A model generated the notes under the pieces. That model ran no database searches and had not been told where the DNA came from. It saw only the letters and a list, made by a program, of their open reading frames with translations. Source: Streptomyces sp. Je 1-369 (GTDB taxonomy: Bacteria; Actinomycetota; Actinomycetes; Streptomycetales; Streptomycetaceae). From it: 64,000 nucleotides of DNA. Location: assembly GCF_026810505.1 (NCBI RefSeq), contig NZ_CP101750.1, positions 1,703,448 to 1,767,447 on the forward strand, given 5' to 3'. Below are positions 50,207 through 58,427 of this stretch, in pieces; positions within the stretch are counted from its first letter, which is position 1; the number at the start of each line of letters is the position of its first letter. The translations under genes were made by a program, and so were the position numbers.

Positions 50207-51163
50207 CTACGGCGTCGGCTCGACGTCGTTGCCCACGCCGCCGCCGGTCCCGCTGTCGTCGACCGAGCGGATCCCGTCGGTGATCTCGTCGAGGACGGAG
50301 ACGGGCGGCGCGCCGTCACCCGCGCCGACGTTGAAGCGGACCATGACCATCGACTCGGAGCCGACGCTCGACGCGAAGGACAGCGACTGGACGTATCCGC
50401 CGTCGCCCTTCGCCGTGTGGACGCGCCAGCGCACGAAGTATCCGCTGCGGCCCGCGACCGCGACCTGGCCTTCCTTGACCTTCTCGTGGCGGGTGATGCC
50501 GCCGTAGGGCCGGTTGTCCAGCTTGTCCTTGTCGTAGGCGGCGTCCGCCGCGTCCTCGATGTCGCCGAGGGCGAGGGCCTTGGGGTCCGTCTCGTCCGTG
50601 CCCGTCACCGTGGTCGACGTGACGGTGCCCTCGCGGCAGAGCCCGGAGTCGCCGGGGCAGTCGACGATGTCGGGGGTCTGGATGGTCGCGCCGCTGCCGA
50701 AGGAGTCGTCGTCCTTCTCCCAGCCGTCGGGCACGGGGAGCGTGATGCCGTTGAGGTCGTCGACGAGGGTGTCCGGGTCGGGGTCGGTGGTCGGCGCCTT
50801 CGACTCCTCCTTCGAGGCGACCGGCTCCGGATCGTCCTTCGCGGGCGCGCTCGGCGCCGGTGTGCCGCCCTGCGGGTCGTCGTCGCCCCCGGCGAGGGTG
50901 ACGGCGCCCGCGACGATGGCTCCGACGAGGACGACCCCGGCGACGCCGAGCGCGACGACCTTCGCCCGGCGTCCGCCGCCGCCCGACGCCACCGGCATGA
51001 CCGACGTCGTGTCCTGCGGCGGCCCGAACCCCTGCTGTGCCGGGGCGGCCTGGGCGTACTCGGGCGTCCGCCGGTGCTCGGTCCAGGCGGCTCCGTCCCA
51101 CCAGCGCTCGGCGGACGGCTGGTGCGGGTCCGGGTACCAGCCGGGCGGGGTCGACATGCTCAT
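50207..51163 (-). CDS. DUF2510 membrane protein with extracellular domain
   Basis: A 318-residue protein. A DUF2510 motif opens it (PPGWYPDPHQPSAERWWDGAAW, split here at PHQ; residues 5-26), then a Gln/Pro linker, a membrane helix at about 68-90 (VVALGVAGVVLVGAIVAGAV), an acidic Pro/Asp-rich linker and a 190-residue outer domain with a Cys pair (VDCPGDSGLC). DUF2510 is a small protein- or ligand-binding motif found before membrane helices in actinobacteria. Start ATG 51163, or 51157. Function unknown. The extracellular domain resembles secreted lipoprotein-like domains. Confidence 0.85.
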   Translation of the reverse strand: MSMSTPPGWYPDPHQPSAERWWDGAAWTEHRRTPEYAQAAPAQQGFGPPQDTTSVMPVASGGGGRRAKVVALGVAGVVLVGAIVAGAVTLAGGDDDPQGGTPAPSAPAKDDPEPVASKEESKAPTTDPDPDTLVDDLNGITLPVPDGWEKDDDSFGSGATIQTPDIVDCPGDSGLCREGTVTSTTVTGTDETDPKALALGDIEDAADAAYDKDKLDNRPYGGITRHEKVKEGQVAVAGRSGYFVRWRVHTAKGDGGYVQSLSFASSVGSESMVMVRFNVGAGDGAPPVSVLDEITDGIRSVDDSGTGGGVGNDVEPTP

Positions 51164-51209
51164 CCCGGCACTCTAAGACGTGCCGCGAAGATCAGTACAC
51201 CGAGTCCGA

Positions 51210-52520
51210 TCAATGCACCCGGTCCTGTTGGTCCGGCACCACCGAGCCGTCCTCCCGCCGCACCGGCCCCTTGTTCCCGTCGTGCTCGTTGTACGCGGCG
51301 GTCGAGCACGGGTACGTGCCGTCCTTGCGCGGCAGCGGCTCGATGAACATGGGGTTCACGACCCAGCGGCCGTCCTCGTTGTCGTACGCACGGCACATGA
51401 ACTCGCTCTTGTTGCGGTTCAGGACGAGGTGCGAGCCCGTGGCGTCGCCGACGAACGTCACGTCCGTGTCGGCGTCGCCGCCACCGAGGGCGATGCGGTG
51501 CTTGAAGTCCTGTTTGTCCCAGGCCTTCTTGCCCTTGATCCTGAAGATCTCCTGGTTGATCCAGCAGCGCTTGCCGTCGATGTACGGGATGGCCTCGCCC
51601 TTGTTGACGGGGACGCCGCCGCAGCCCTGGTTCCAGGTGGTGATGCGGCCCTTGCGGTCCAGGACCGAGCGGATGGCGACCGTGTGCTTGCGGTCGATCC
51701 CCACGCTCCTGGACCACACCTCGGTGACCGGCTCCGAGCCCGCCGAGACGATGTAGACGTCGAACCCGGCCTTCTTGAGCGTACGGATCAGGTCGCGCTG
51801 CTGGTCGTAGTAGCGGACGTAGCCGGGGATCTCGTGCGTGCCGACGGTCTGGGTGGCGCCGACGGGGGCGGCGAGCGCCTCCTTGCGGGCCTTCGCGGCG
51901 TACGACTCCAGCTCGGGGACGGTGTGCCCGGCGAAGAGCTGCGGCACCCAGGCGTACTGCGGGACGGTGTGCCGGTGGTCCCACTCCCCCGCGAACGCGG
52001 CGGCGCCGCTCATCGTCTTTCCGTCCTCGCGGACCTCGAAGATCTCGTCGGCGCAGGCACGGTTCCTGGAGGTGGGCAGCGGCTTGCCGACGGGGACCTT
52101 CGTGCCGCACGCCTCGGTGAGCGCGCGGTCCGCGTCGTCGGTCATCCACTTACTGGTGGACTTCCAGCTCTTGGGGCGCAGGATCTTGTCGTGCCGCAGC
52201 GACCAGGCGATGGTCGCGTCGGTGACGTCGTTCTTCGTGATGGTGTTGTCCCAGTCGAACGCGGCGACCGGGCGCTTGCTCCTGCCGTGGCCCAGGTCGG
52301 GGTTCGCACAGGTGCCGCGCTCGTCGATGGTCCGCTGGAGCTTGGCACGGTTGTTGCCGTACCACTCCAGCTTCTTCGACAGCTGTGGGCAGTCACCGCC
52401 CGCGGTGCGGGAGTTCATGGGGTGCGCGGCCGTGGCGGCGGCCGCGGGGAGTGCTGCGGGTACGGCCGCCAGGGTGGCGGCCGCGGCCAGAGTCAGCGCC
52501 AAAATGTTTCTGTTACGCAT
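51210..52520 (-). CDS. Secreted HAD-family phosphatase, copy 1
   Basis: A 436-residue exported phosphatase of the HAD superfamily. The signal peptide covers 1-32. HAD motif I is FDWDNT (D89, D91), motif II lies in VYIVSAGSEP and motif IV in GGGDADTD. It shares long near-identical blocks with the upstream gene (GYVRYYDQQRDLIRTLKKAGF split as YYDQQRDLIRTLKKAGF; YIDGKRCWINQEI; NRNKSEFMCRAYDN), so the two are a tandem duplication. The N-terminal zone resembles phosphorylcholine/phosphoethanolamine phosphatases (PchP-like); substrate is inferred. It starts 22 bases after the upstream stop with a poor ribosome site, so translation may depend on the first gene. Confidence 0.85.
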   Translation of the reverse strand: MRNRNILALTLAAAATLAAVPAALPAAAATAAHPMNSRTAGGDCPQLSKKLEWYGNNRAKLQRTIDERGTCANPDLGHGRSKRPVAAFDWDNTITKNDVTDATIAWSLRHDKILRPKSWKSTSKWMTDDADRALTEACGTKVPVGKPLPTSRNRACADEIFEVREDGKTMSGAAAFAGEWDHRHTVPQYAWVPQLFAGHTVPELESYAAKARKEALAAPVGATQTVGTHEIPGYVRYYDQQRDLIRTLKKAGFDVYIVSAGSEPVTEVWSRSVGIDRKHTVAIRSVLDRKGRITTWNQGCGGVPVNKGEAIPYIDGKRCWINQEIFRIKGKKAWDKQDFKHRIALGGGDADTDVTFVGDATGSHLVLNRNKSEFMCRAYDNEDGRWVVNPMFIEPLPRKDGTYPCSTAAYNEHDGNKGPVRREDGSVVPDQQDRVH

Positions 52521-52542
52521 GTGAGTGGACCGTACATCAGTC

Positions 52543-53859
52543 CTACGAGCCTGACGACGCCGTCGACGCCCCGTACACCGTGTCCCTCTGATCGGGGATC
52601 ACGGAGCCGTCCCCACGGCGCACCGGGCCCTGTCCGCCGTCCCGTTCGGTGTATCCGGTGGAGGCGCACGGGTAGGGGTCGGCCTTGCGGCCCTTCGGCT
52701 CGATGAACATGGGGTTCACCAGCCAGCGTCCGTCGCCGTTCTCGTAGGCGCGGCACATCAGTTCGTTCTTGTTGCGGTTCAGTACGAGCCTGAGGGCGGT
52801 GGCGTCGCGCAGGAAGGAGACGTCCGTGTCGGAGTCGCCCGCCGCGAACACCTGTCGCTTCGCGGCCGGTTGGACCTTCTCGGCCGCCGCGCCGCGCACG
52901 CCGAGGATCTCCTTGTTGATCCAGCAGCGCTTGCCGTCGATGTACGTGATCATCGAGTCGTCGCCGTCCCTGACGGTGCCGCAGCCCTTGAGGTGCGCGG
53001 TCAGCTTCCCGTGCGCGGTGACGTTGCGGATGCCGAGGGTGTGGCGGGCGTCGACGCCCACGGCGCGCCCCCACACCTCGGCGACCGGCTCGGGCGACGC
53101 GGAGACGACGTGGACGGCGAACCCGGCCTTCTTGAGCGTACGGATCAGGTCGCGCTGCTGGTCGTAGTAGCGCACCCAGCCCGTGACCCGGTGACTGCCG
53201 ACCTGCTGCTCCGCTCCGACCGGCGCCGCGAGGTTCTCCTTGCGGGCCGCGGCCGCGAACTGCTGCACCTGGCGCGTGGACCAGCCGCGGGTGAGCTGGG
53301 CGAGCCAGGCGTACTGCGGTTCCATGCGGCGGTGGTCGAACCCGGCGAAGGCGGCCTTGTCGGAGGTCGTGGTGCCCTCGCTGTAGACGGAGAGGATCTC
53401 GTCGGCGCAGGCGGTGTCGCGGTGGGTGGGCAGGGTGGTGCGGGTGGCGGGGCAGGCCTTCGAGAGGGCCTTGGCCGCGGTGTCGCTGAGGTAGCGGCTC
53501 GTGGTGTGCCAGTCGCCCCGCTCGGGCGTGCGGATCTTGCCGTTGCGCAGCAGCCAGAAAATGGTGGCGTCGCCGATGTCGTTCTTGATGACGGTGTTGT
53601 CCCAGTCGAAGATGGCGACGGGCTTGGCGCCACCCTTGCCTCCCCCGCCTTCACCGCATCTGCCGTACTGGTCCACCATGCGCTGGATCCGCGCCTTGTT
53701 CTTGCCGTACCAGCCCGCGGAGACGGTCGGCGTGGGGCACTTGTCGGCCTTCGGCCGGGCGTGCTGCGTTGCTTCGGCGGTGGCCTGGACGCCGAGGAGC
53801 CCGGCCCCCGCGACGGCGAGCACGGCGGCTGCGGCGGTGCAGCGGCGCTTGAGGTTCAT
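52543..53859 (-). CDS. Secreted HAD-family phosphatase, copy 2
   Basis: A 438-residue paralogue of the following gene. The signal peptide runs to about residue 32 (ending TAEA), HAD motif I is FDWDNT (D85, D87), motif II is in VHVVSASPEP and motif IV is GDSDTD. ATG 53859 follows GGGAG by about seven bases. A Gly-rich spacer (CGEGGGGKGG) is found here only. All four HAD motifs are intact, so both paralogues are probably active. A terminator at 53884-53915 separates this pair from the SDR-ALDH-GlnA4 operon upstream. Confidence 0.86.
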   Translation of the reverse strand: MNLKRRCTAAAAVLAVAGAGLLGVQATAEATQHARPKADKCPTPTVSAGWYGKNKARIQRMVDQYGRCGEGGGGKGGAKPVAIFDWDNTVIKNDIGDATIFWLLRNGKIRTPERGDWHTTSRYLSDTAAKALSKACPATRTTLPTHRDTACADEILSVYSEGTTTSDKAAFAGFDHRRMEPQYAWLAQLTRGWSTRQVQQFAAAARKENLAAPVGAEQQVGSHRVTGWVRYYDQQRDLIRTLKKAGFAVHVVSASPEPVAEVWGRAVGVDARHTLGIRNVTAHGKLTAHLKGCGTVRDGDDSMITYIDGKRCWINKEILGVRGAAAEKVQPAAKRQVFAAGDSDTDVSFLRDATALRLVLNRNKNELMCRAYENGDGRWLVNPMFIEPKGRKADPYPCASTGYTERDGGQGPVRRGDGSVIPDQRDTVYGASTASSGS

Positions 53860-53883
53860 GTACACGCTCCCGTGTCTACGCAG

Positions 53884-53915
53884 GTCAGCCGGGCGTCGTG
53901 CGACGCCCGGCTGAC
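53884..53915. terminator. Terminator after the SDR-ALDH-glnA4 operon
   Basis: GTCAGCCGGGCGTCG pairs perfectly with CGACGCCCGGCTGAC (15 bp, two-base loop). It lies 35 bases after the SDR stop codon on the minus strand and just before the HAD phosphatase gene. Confidence 0.85.
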
Positions 53916-53949
53916 GGGTGGATGGCTGCTGGGTGAACTACGGGGACGC

Positions 53950-54729
53950 CTACAGCGGCGTGACGTACGCCCCCGTGAGACCGCCGTCGACGAGGAAGTC
54001 CGTCGCGTTCACGAACGAGGAGTCGTCGCTGGCGAGGAACGCCACCGCGGACGCCATCTCCTCGGCCTCCGCGAAGCGGCCCACGGGGATGTGCACGAGG
54101 CGGCGGGCGGCCCGCTCGGGGTCCTTGGCGAACAGTTCCTGGAGGAGCGGCGTGTTGACCGGGCCCGGGCAGAGCGCGTTGACGCGGATGCCCTCGCGGG
54201 CGAACTGCACGCCGAGCTCGCGGGACATGGCGAGGACGCCGCCCTTGGACGCGGTGTAGGAGATCTGCGAGGTCGCCGCGCCCATCCGGGCCACGAACGA
54301 CGCGGTGTTGATGATGGAACCCTTGCCCTGGCGCCGCATATAGGGGATGGCGGCCTTGCAGCACAGGTACACGGAGGTGAGGTTGACGTCCTGGACGCGC
54401 TTCCAGGCCTCCAGGCCGGTGTCCAGGATGGAGTCGTCGTCGGGCGGCGAGATGCCCGCGTTGTTGAACGCGATGTCGACGGAGCCGTACGTGTCGAAGG
54501 CCGTCTTGAAGAGCGCATCGACCTGCTCGGCGTCGGTGACGTCGACCTTCACGAAGGTCCCGCCGACCTCGTCGGCGGCGGCCTTGCCCGCGGTCTCGTC
54601 GATGTCGCCGCAGACGACGTTGGCGCCCTCCGAGGCGAGGCGGCGCGCGGTGGCGAGGCCGATGCCGCTGCCGGCGCCGGTGATGACGGCGGTACGGCCC
54701 ACGAGGCGGCGGCAGATGTTTTCTGTCAT
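53950..54729 (-). CDS. Short-chain dehydrogenase/reductase (alcohol dehydrogenase step)
   Basis: A 259-residue NAD(P)-dependent SDR. TGAGSGIG (17-24) binds the cofactor, NNAG is at 89-92, and the catalytic S144, Y158 and K162 are intact (SYTASKGG). ATG 54729 follows GGAGG by nine bases, four bases after the ALDH stop, so it is the third gene of the glnA4 operon. Likely role: oxidise the terminal CH2OH of gamma-glutamylethanolamide to an aldehyde. A generic 3-oxoacyl reductase is the alternative by sequence alone. Confidence 0.9.
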   Translation of the reverse strand: MTENICRRLVGRTAVITGAGSGIGLATARRLASEGANVVCGDIDETAGKAAADEVGGTFVKVDVTDAEQVDALFKTAFDTYGSVDIAFNNAGISPPDDDSILDTGLEAWKRVQDVNLTSVYLCCKAAIPYMRRQGKGSIINTASFVARMGAATSQISYTASKGGVLAMSRELGVQFAREGIRVNALCPGPVNTPLLQELFAKDPERAARRLVHIPVGRFAEAEEMASAVAFLASDDSSFVNATDFLVDGGLTGAYVTPL

Positions 54730-54733
54730 GGGT

Positions 54734-56098
54734 TCAGGCCTCCGTGCTGATGAAGACGTTCTTGGTTTCGGTGAATGCGGCGAGCGCGTCGGGGCCGAGT
54801 TCGCGGCCGAGCCCGGACTGCTTGTAGCCCCCGAAGGGGGTCCAATAGCGCACGCTGGAATGCGAGTTGACGGACAGGTTGCCTGCCCTGACCGCACCGG
54901 ACACGCGCAGGGCGCGGCCGACGTCGCGCGTCCAGATGGAGCCGGACAGGCCGTGGTCGGTGGCGTTGGCGAGGCGGATCGCGTCGGCCTCGTCGTCGAA
55001 GGGGATGACGACGGCGACGGGCCCGAAGACCTCCTCCGTGGCCACCGGCGAGTCCGGGTCGACGTCGGTGAGCAGCGTCGGCGGGAACCAGAAGCCGGGG
55101 CCCTCGGGCGCCGTCCCGTGGATGCCGTCGCCAGGGGTGACGTAGGAGCGGACGCGGTCCAGCTGGGTCCTGGAGATCAGCGGGCCCATCTGCGTCTTCT
55201 CGTCGGTCGGGTCGCCCACGACGATGGACTCGACGGCGGGCGTGACGACCTCCAGGAACCGGTCGTACACCGAGCGCTGCACGAGGACACGGGTGCGGGC
55301 GCAGCAGTCCTGGCCCGAGTTGTCCAGGTACGACATGGGGGTGGCCAGCGCCGCCGCTTCCACGTCGGCGTCGGCGAAGACGATGTTGGGGCTCTTGCCG
55401 CCGAGTTCGAGGGTCAGGCGCTTCACGCGGTCGGCGCACCTGGCCATGATCTGCTTGCCGACGCGGGTGGAGCCGGTGAACACGATCTTCGCGACGCCGG
55501 GGTGCTCGACGAGCGCGTTGCCCGCGACGCCGCCCTCGCCGGGCAGGACCTGGAAGAGGTTTTCGGGCAGGCCCGCTTCGATGGCGAGTCCGGCGAGGCG
55601 GAGCGCGGTGAGCGGGGTGGTCTCGGCGGGCTTGAGGATGACCGCGTTGCCGGCCGCGAGTGCGGGGGCGGTGCCCCACGCGGCGATGGGCATCGGGAAG
55701 TTCCAGGGGGCGATGACGCCGACGACGCCGAGGGGTTCGAGGACGGTGACGTTGAGGCCGCCGGTGACGGGGATCTGCCGGCCGTTGAGGCGTTCGGCTC
55801 CCCCGGCGGCGTAGTCGAGGAGGTCGCGGACGTTGCCCGCTTCCCAGCGGGCGTTGCCGATGAGGTGGCCCGCCTCGCGGACCTCCAGCCGGGCGAGCTC
55901 CTCGATGTGTGCGTCGACGGTGGTGGCGAAGCGGCGCAGGAGGCGCGCGCGGTCGGCGGGGGCGGTGGCCGCCCACTTCTCCTGGGCCCTTGCGGCCCGT
56001 GCGACGGCGGCGTCGACGTCCGCCGCGGTGGCGGCCCGGACGGACGCGACGACCTCTTCGGTCGCCGGGTTGAGTACCTGCAGCAAGTCGTTCCTCAC
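54734..56098 (-). CDS. Aldehyde dehydrogenase
   Basis: A 454-residue NAD-dependent aldehyde dehydrogenase. The nucleophile C265 (SGQDCCAR), general base E231 (TLELGGKSP) and APWNFP (130-135) are present. It starts with GTG 56098, overlapping the stop of the GlnA4-type gene by a GTGA tetranucleotide, so the two are co-translated. Closest in pattern to betaine- and gamma-glutamyl-aminobutyraldehyde-type enzymes, fitting oxidation of a gamma-glutamylated aldehyde to gamma-glutamylglycine. Confidence 0.92.
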   Translation of the reverse strand: MRNDLLQVLNPATEEVVASVRAATAADVDAAVARAARAQEKWAATAPADRARLLRRFATTVDAHIEELARLEVREAGHLIGNARWEAGNVRDLLDYAAGGAERLNGRQIPVTGGLNVTVLEPLGVVGVIAPWNFPMPIAAWGTAPALAAGNAVILKPAETTPLTALRLAGLAIEAGLPENLFQVLPGEGGVAGNALVEHPGVAKIVFTGSTRVGKQIMARCADRVKRLTLELGGKSPNIVFADADVEAAALATPMSYLDNSGQDCCARTRVLVQRSVYDRFLEVVTPAVESIVVGDPTDEKTQMGPLISRTQLDRVRSYVTPGDGIHGTAPEGPGFWFPPTLLTDVDPDSPVATEEVFGPVAVVIPFDDEADAIRLANATDHGLSGSIWTRDVGRALRVSGAVRAGNLSVNSHSSVRYWTPFGGYKQSGLGRELGPDALAAFTETKNVFISTEA

Positions 56099-57465
56099 AT
56101 GCGTTCGAAGGAGCGGCGGAGCTCCCAGTCGGTCACCGCGGAATCGAAGGCGTGCAGCTCGACCCGCGCCATGTTGCGGTAGTGCGCGACCACCTCGTCG
56201 CCGAAGGCGGCCTTGGCGATGGGGCTGTTCTCCCAGAGCTCGGCGGCCTCGCGCAGGGTGGTGGGGACGTGCTCGTACTCGCCGGTGTAGGCGTTTCCCG
56301 TGCACTCCTCGGGCAGTTCGAGCTTTTGTTCTATTCCCCACAGGCCCGCGGCGACGAGTCCCGCGACGGCGAGGTGCGGGTTGACGTCTCCGCCGGGCAG
56401 CCGGTTCTCGAACCGCATGGAGCGGCCGTGGCCGACGACGCGGAGCGCGCAGGTGCGGTTGTCGAATCCCCAGGCTGCCGCGGTCGGCGCGAACGTGCCG
56501 GGCTGGAACCGCTTGTAGGAGTTGATGTGGGGCGCGTAGAGGAGGGAGAAGTCGCGGAGCGCGGCGAGCTGGCCCGCGAGGAAGTGCCGCATGACGGGTG
56601 ACATGCCTCCGGGGTCGTCCGCGGAGCCCGCCATGACGTTGGTGCCTTCGGCGTCCTGCAGCGAGAGGTGGATGTGGCAGGAGTTGCCCTCGCGCTCGTT
56701 GAACTTGGCCATGAAGGTGAGGGAGACACCTTCCTGGGCCGCGATCTCCTTGGCGCCGGTCTTGTAGATGGCGTGCTGGTCGCAGGTGACGAGGGCCTCG
56801 TCGTACTTGAACACGATCTCGTGCTGGCCGGGGTTGCACTCGCCCTTGGCCGACTCGACGATCAGCCCGGCGGCCGCCATGTCGTTGCGGATGCGGCGCA
56901 GGAGGGGCTCGATGCGGCCGGTGCCGAGGACGGAGTAGTCGATGTTGTACTGGTTGGCGGGCGTGAGGTCCTTGTACCCGGCGTCCCAGGCCTGTTCGTA
57001 GGTGTCCTTGAAGACGATGAACTCGAGCTCCGTGCCGACGTGCGCGGTGTAGCCGAGCTCGGCGAGGCGCTCCAGCTGGCGGCGCAGGATCTGCCGGGGC
57101 GCGGCGACCACGGGCGAGGAGTCGCTCCAGGCGAGGTCCGCGATGAGCATCGCGGTGCCCTCGTTCCAGGGGACACGGCGCAGGGTGGAGAGGTCGGCGT
57201 GCATGGCGAAGTCGCCGTAGCCGCTGTCCCAGGAGGACATCGCGTAGCCGTCGACGGTGTTCATGTCGGCGTCGACGGCGAGGAGGTAGTTGCAGCCCTC
57301 CGTGCCGTGTTCCAGGACCTCTTCGAGGAAGAAGCGGGCGGCGAACCGCTTGCCCTGGAGTCGTCCCTGCATGTCGGGAAAGGCCAGGACGACCGTGTCG
57401 ATCTCGCCGCTCGCGACGAGGGCCTTCAGCTCCTCGACGGCCAGCGGGGGTGTGCGGTCTGCCAC
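56095..57465 (-). CDS. glnA4: GlnA4-type gamma-glutamylethanolamide synthetase
   Basis: A 456-residue glutamine-synthetase-like ligase that joins glutamate to an amine. Catalytic pieces are VGTELEFIVF (Glu, metal), KGECNPGQHEIVFKY, NEREGNSCHIHLSL and the Arg-bearing NRTCALRVVGHGRSMRFENRLPGGDVNPH block. The dodecamer-type ammonia-site loop is altered relative to true GlnA, as in GlnA3/GlnA4. From memory it corresponds to SCO1613 (GlnA4, ethanolamine) of S. coelicolor. GTG 57465 follows AAGGAGG. It heads the operon glnA4-ALDH-SDR and is divergent from a GntR regulator, with an AAGGTAT-N9-CCATTG site between. Confidence 0.85.
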   Translation of the reverse strand: MADRTPPLAVEELKALVASGEIDTVVLAFPDMQGRLQGKRFAARFFLEEVLEHGTEGCNYLLAVDADMNTVDGYAMSSWDSGYGDFAMHADLSTLRRVPWNEGTAMLIADLAWSDSSPVVAAPRQILRRQLERLAELGYTAHVGTELEFIVFKDTYEQAWDAGYKDLTPANQYNIDYSVLGTGRIEPLLRRIRNDMAAAGLIVESAKGECNPGQHEIVFKYDEALVTCDQHAIYKTGAKEIAAQEGVSLTFMAKFNEREGNSCHIHLSLQDAEGTNVMAGSADDPGGMSPVMRHFLAGQLAALRDFSLLYAPHINSYKRFQPGTFAPTAAAWGFDNRTCALRVVGHGRSMRFENRLPGGDVNPHLAVAGLVAAGLWGIEQKLELPEECTGNAYTGEYEHVPTTLREAAELWENSPIAKAAFGDEVVAHYRNMARVELHAFDSAVTDWELRRSFERM

Positions 57466-57498
57466 GGGAAAAGCCTCCTTGGGTCAGCCGGGAGCCAT

Positions 57499-57520
57499 AA
57501 GGTATTGCCGAGAACCATTG
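57499..57520. promoter_or_regulatory. Candidate operator 1, AAGGTAT-N9-CCATTG (glnA4/regulator)
   Basis: AAGGTAT and CCATTG with nine bases between lie in the 75-base divergent region. The same 13 fixed bases at the same spacing occur at 58377-58398. The site covers where promoters for both genes must be. Confidence 0.7.
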
Positions 57521-57540
57521 CTTGGGAAGGGGGTACGGAG

Positions 57541-58290
57541 ATGTCGCACCCGGAAGAGGGCACGGCGGCGCCCGCACCGGACGACGAGCGCCTGACGGCG
57601 GTGCTGCGTCCGGTGCGGGCGGGCAACGGCTTCGAGGAGGCCCTGGAGCAGATCCTCCAGGTCGTCCGCCTCGGCCTGGTGCCCGGCGGCGAACGCCTGC
57701 CGTCGGAGCGGGAGCTCGCCGACCGCCTCGGCATCAGCAGGGTCACGCTGCGCGAGGTCCTGAAGGTGCTGCAGGACCAGGGCTTGGTCGAATCGCGGCG
57801 CGGGCGGTACGGCGGCACGTTCGTGCGGCCGCGCCCCGAGGCGCAGGGCGAGGACGAGCTGCGGCGCCGCATCAAGGACGTCGACGTCGAGGACGCGCTG
57901 CGCTTCCGCGAGGTCCTCGAGGTCGGCGCGGCCGGGCTGTGCGCGGCGCACGGCCTGACCGGCGGGCAGGCGGACCGGCTGCGCACGGCGCTGGACCGGA
58001 CGCACGACGCGCCCCTCGCCGAGTACCGGCGCCAGGACACCCTGCTGCACCTCACGCTCGCCGAGCTGTGCGGGTCGCCGACGCTGACCGCGCAGTACGC
58101 GGCGGTCCGCGCGACCGTCAACGACCTCCTGGACTGCATCCCGCTGCTCGTACGGAACCTGGAGCACTCGCAGCGCCAGCACACGGCGCTCGTCGAGGCG
58201 GTGCTCGACGGGGACGCGGACGGGGCGCGGGAAATGATGCGGGAGCACTGCTCGGGGACGGCGGCGCTGTTGCGGGGGTTCTTGACGTAA
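57541..58290 (+). CDS. GntR/FadR-family regulator of the ethanolamine genes
   Basis: A 249-residue regulator. The winged HTH (LPSERELADRLGISRVTLREVLKVLQDQGL, about residues 54-83; quoted here only as its start and end) and a C-terminal FCD ligand domain (DVEDALRFREVLEVGAAGLCA, with several His/Asp for a metal) are clear. ATG 57541 follows GGAAGGGGG by seven bases. Divergent from glnA4 and just before the permease gene. Likely an ethanolamine or gamma-glutamyl sensor acting on the two shared motifs. It resembles the regulator reported beside glnA4 in S. coelicolor, as I recall. Confidence 0.9.
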   Translation: MSHPEEGTAAPAPDDERLTAVLRPVRAGNGFEEALEQILQVVRLGLVPGGERLPSERELADRLGISRVTLREVLKVLQDQGLVESRRGRYGGTFVRPRPEAQGEDELRRRIKDVDVEDALRFREVLEVGAAGLCAAHGLTGGQADRLRTALDRTHDAPLAEYRRQDTLLHLTLAELCGSPTLTAQYAAVRATVNDLLDCIPLLVRNLEHSQRQHTALVEAVLDGDADGAREMMREHCSGTAALLRGFLT

Positions 58291-58376
58291 GGGGCGCTTA
58301 CTGGCGTACGGCTGCGTGAGGGCCTGTTAACCACCGGGTAACGCACGGGTCTTGCTTTCTCGCCCCCGGCACGGCA

Positions 58377-58398
58377 AAGGTATGCATCCGTTCCATTG
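58377..58398. promoter_or_regulatory. Candidate operator 2, AAGGTAT-N9-CCATTG (permease)
   Basis: Second copy of the spaced motif, 30-51 bases before the permease ATG. All seven plus six fixed bases are identical to operator 1; the nine between differ. The match at constant spacing points to a common binding protein. Confidence 0.7.
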
Positions 58399-58427
58399 AG
58401 TCGCCCCGCCTGCCGAGGAGCCGTGCC

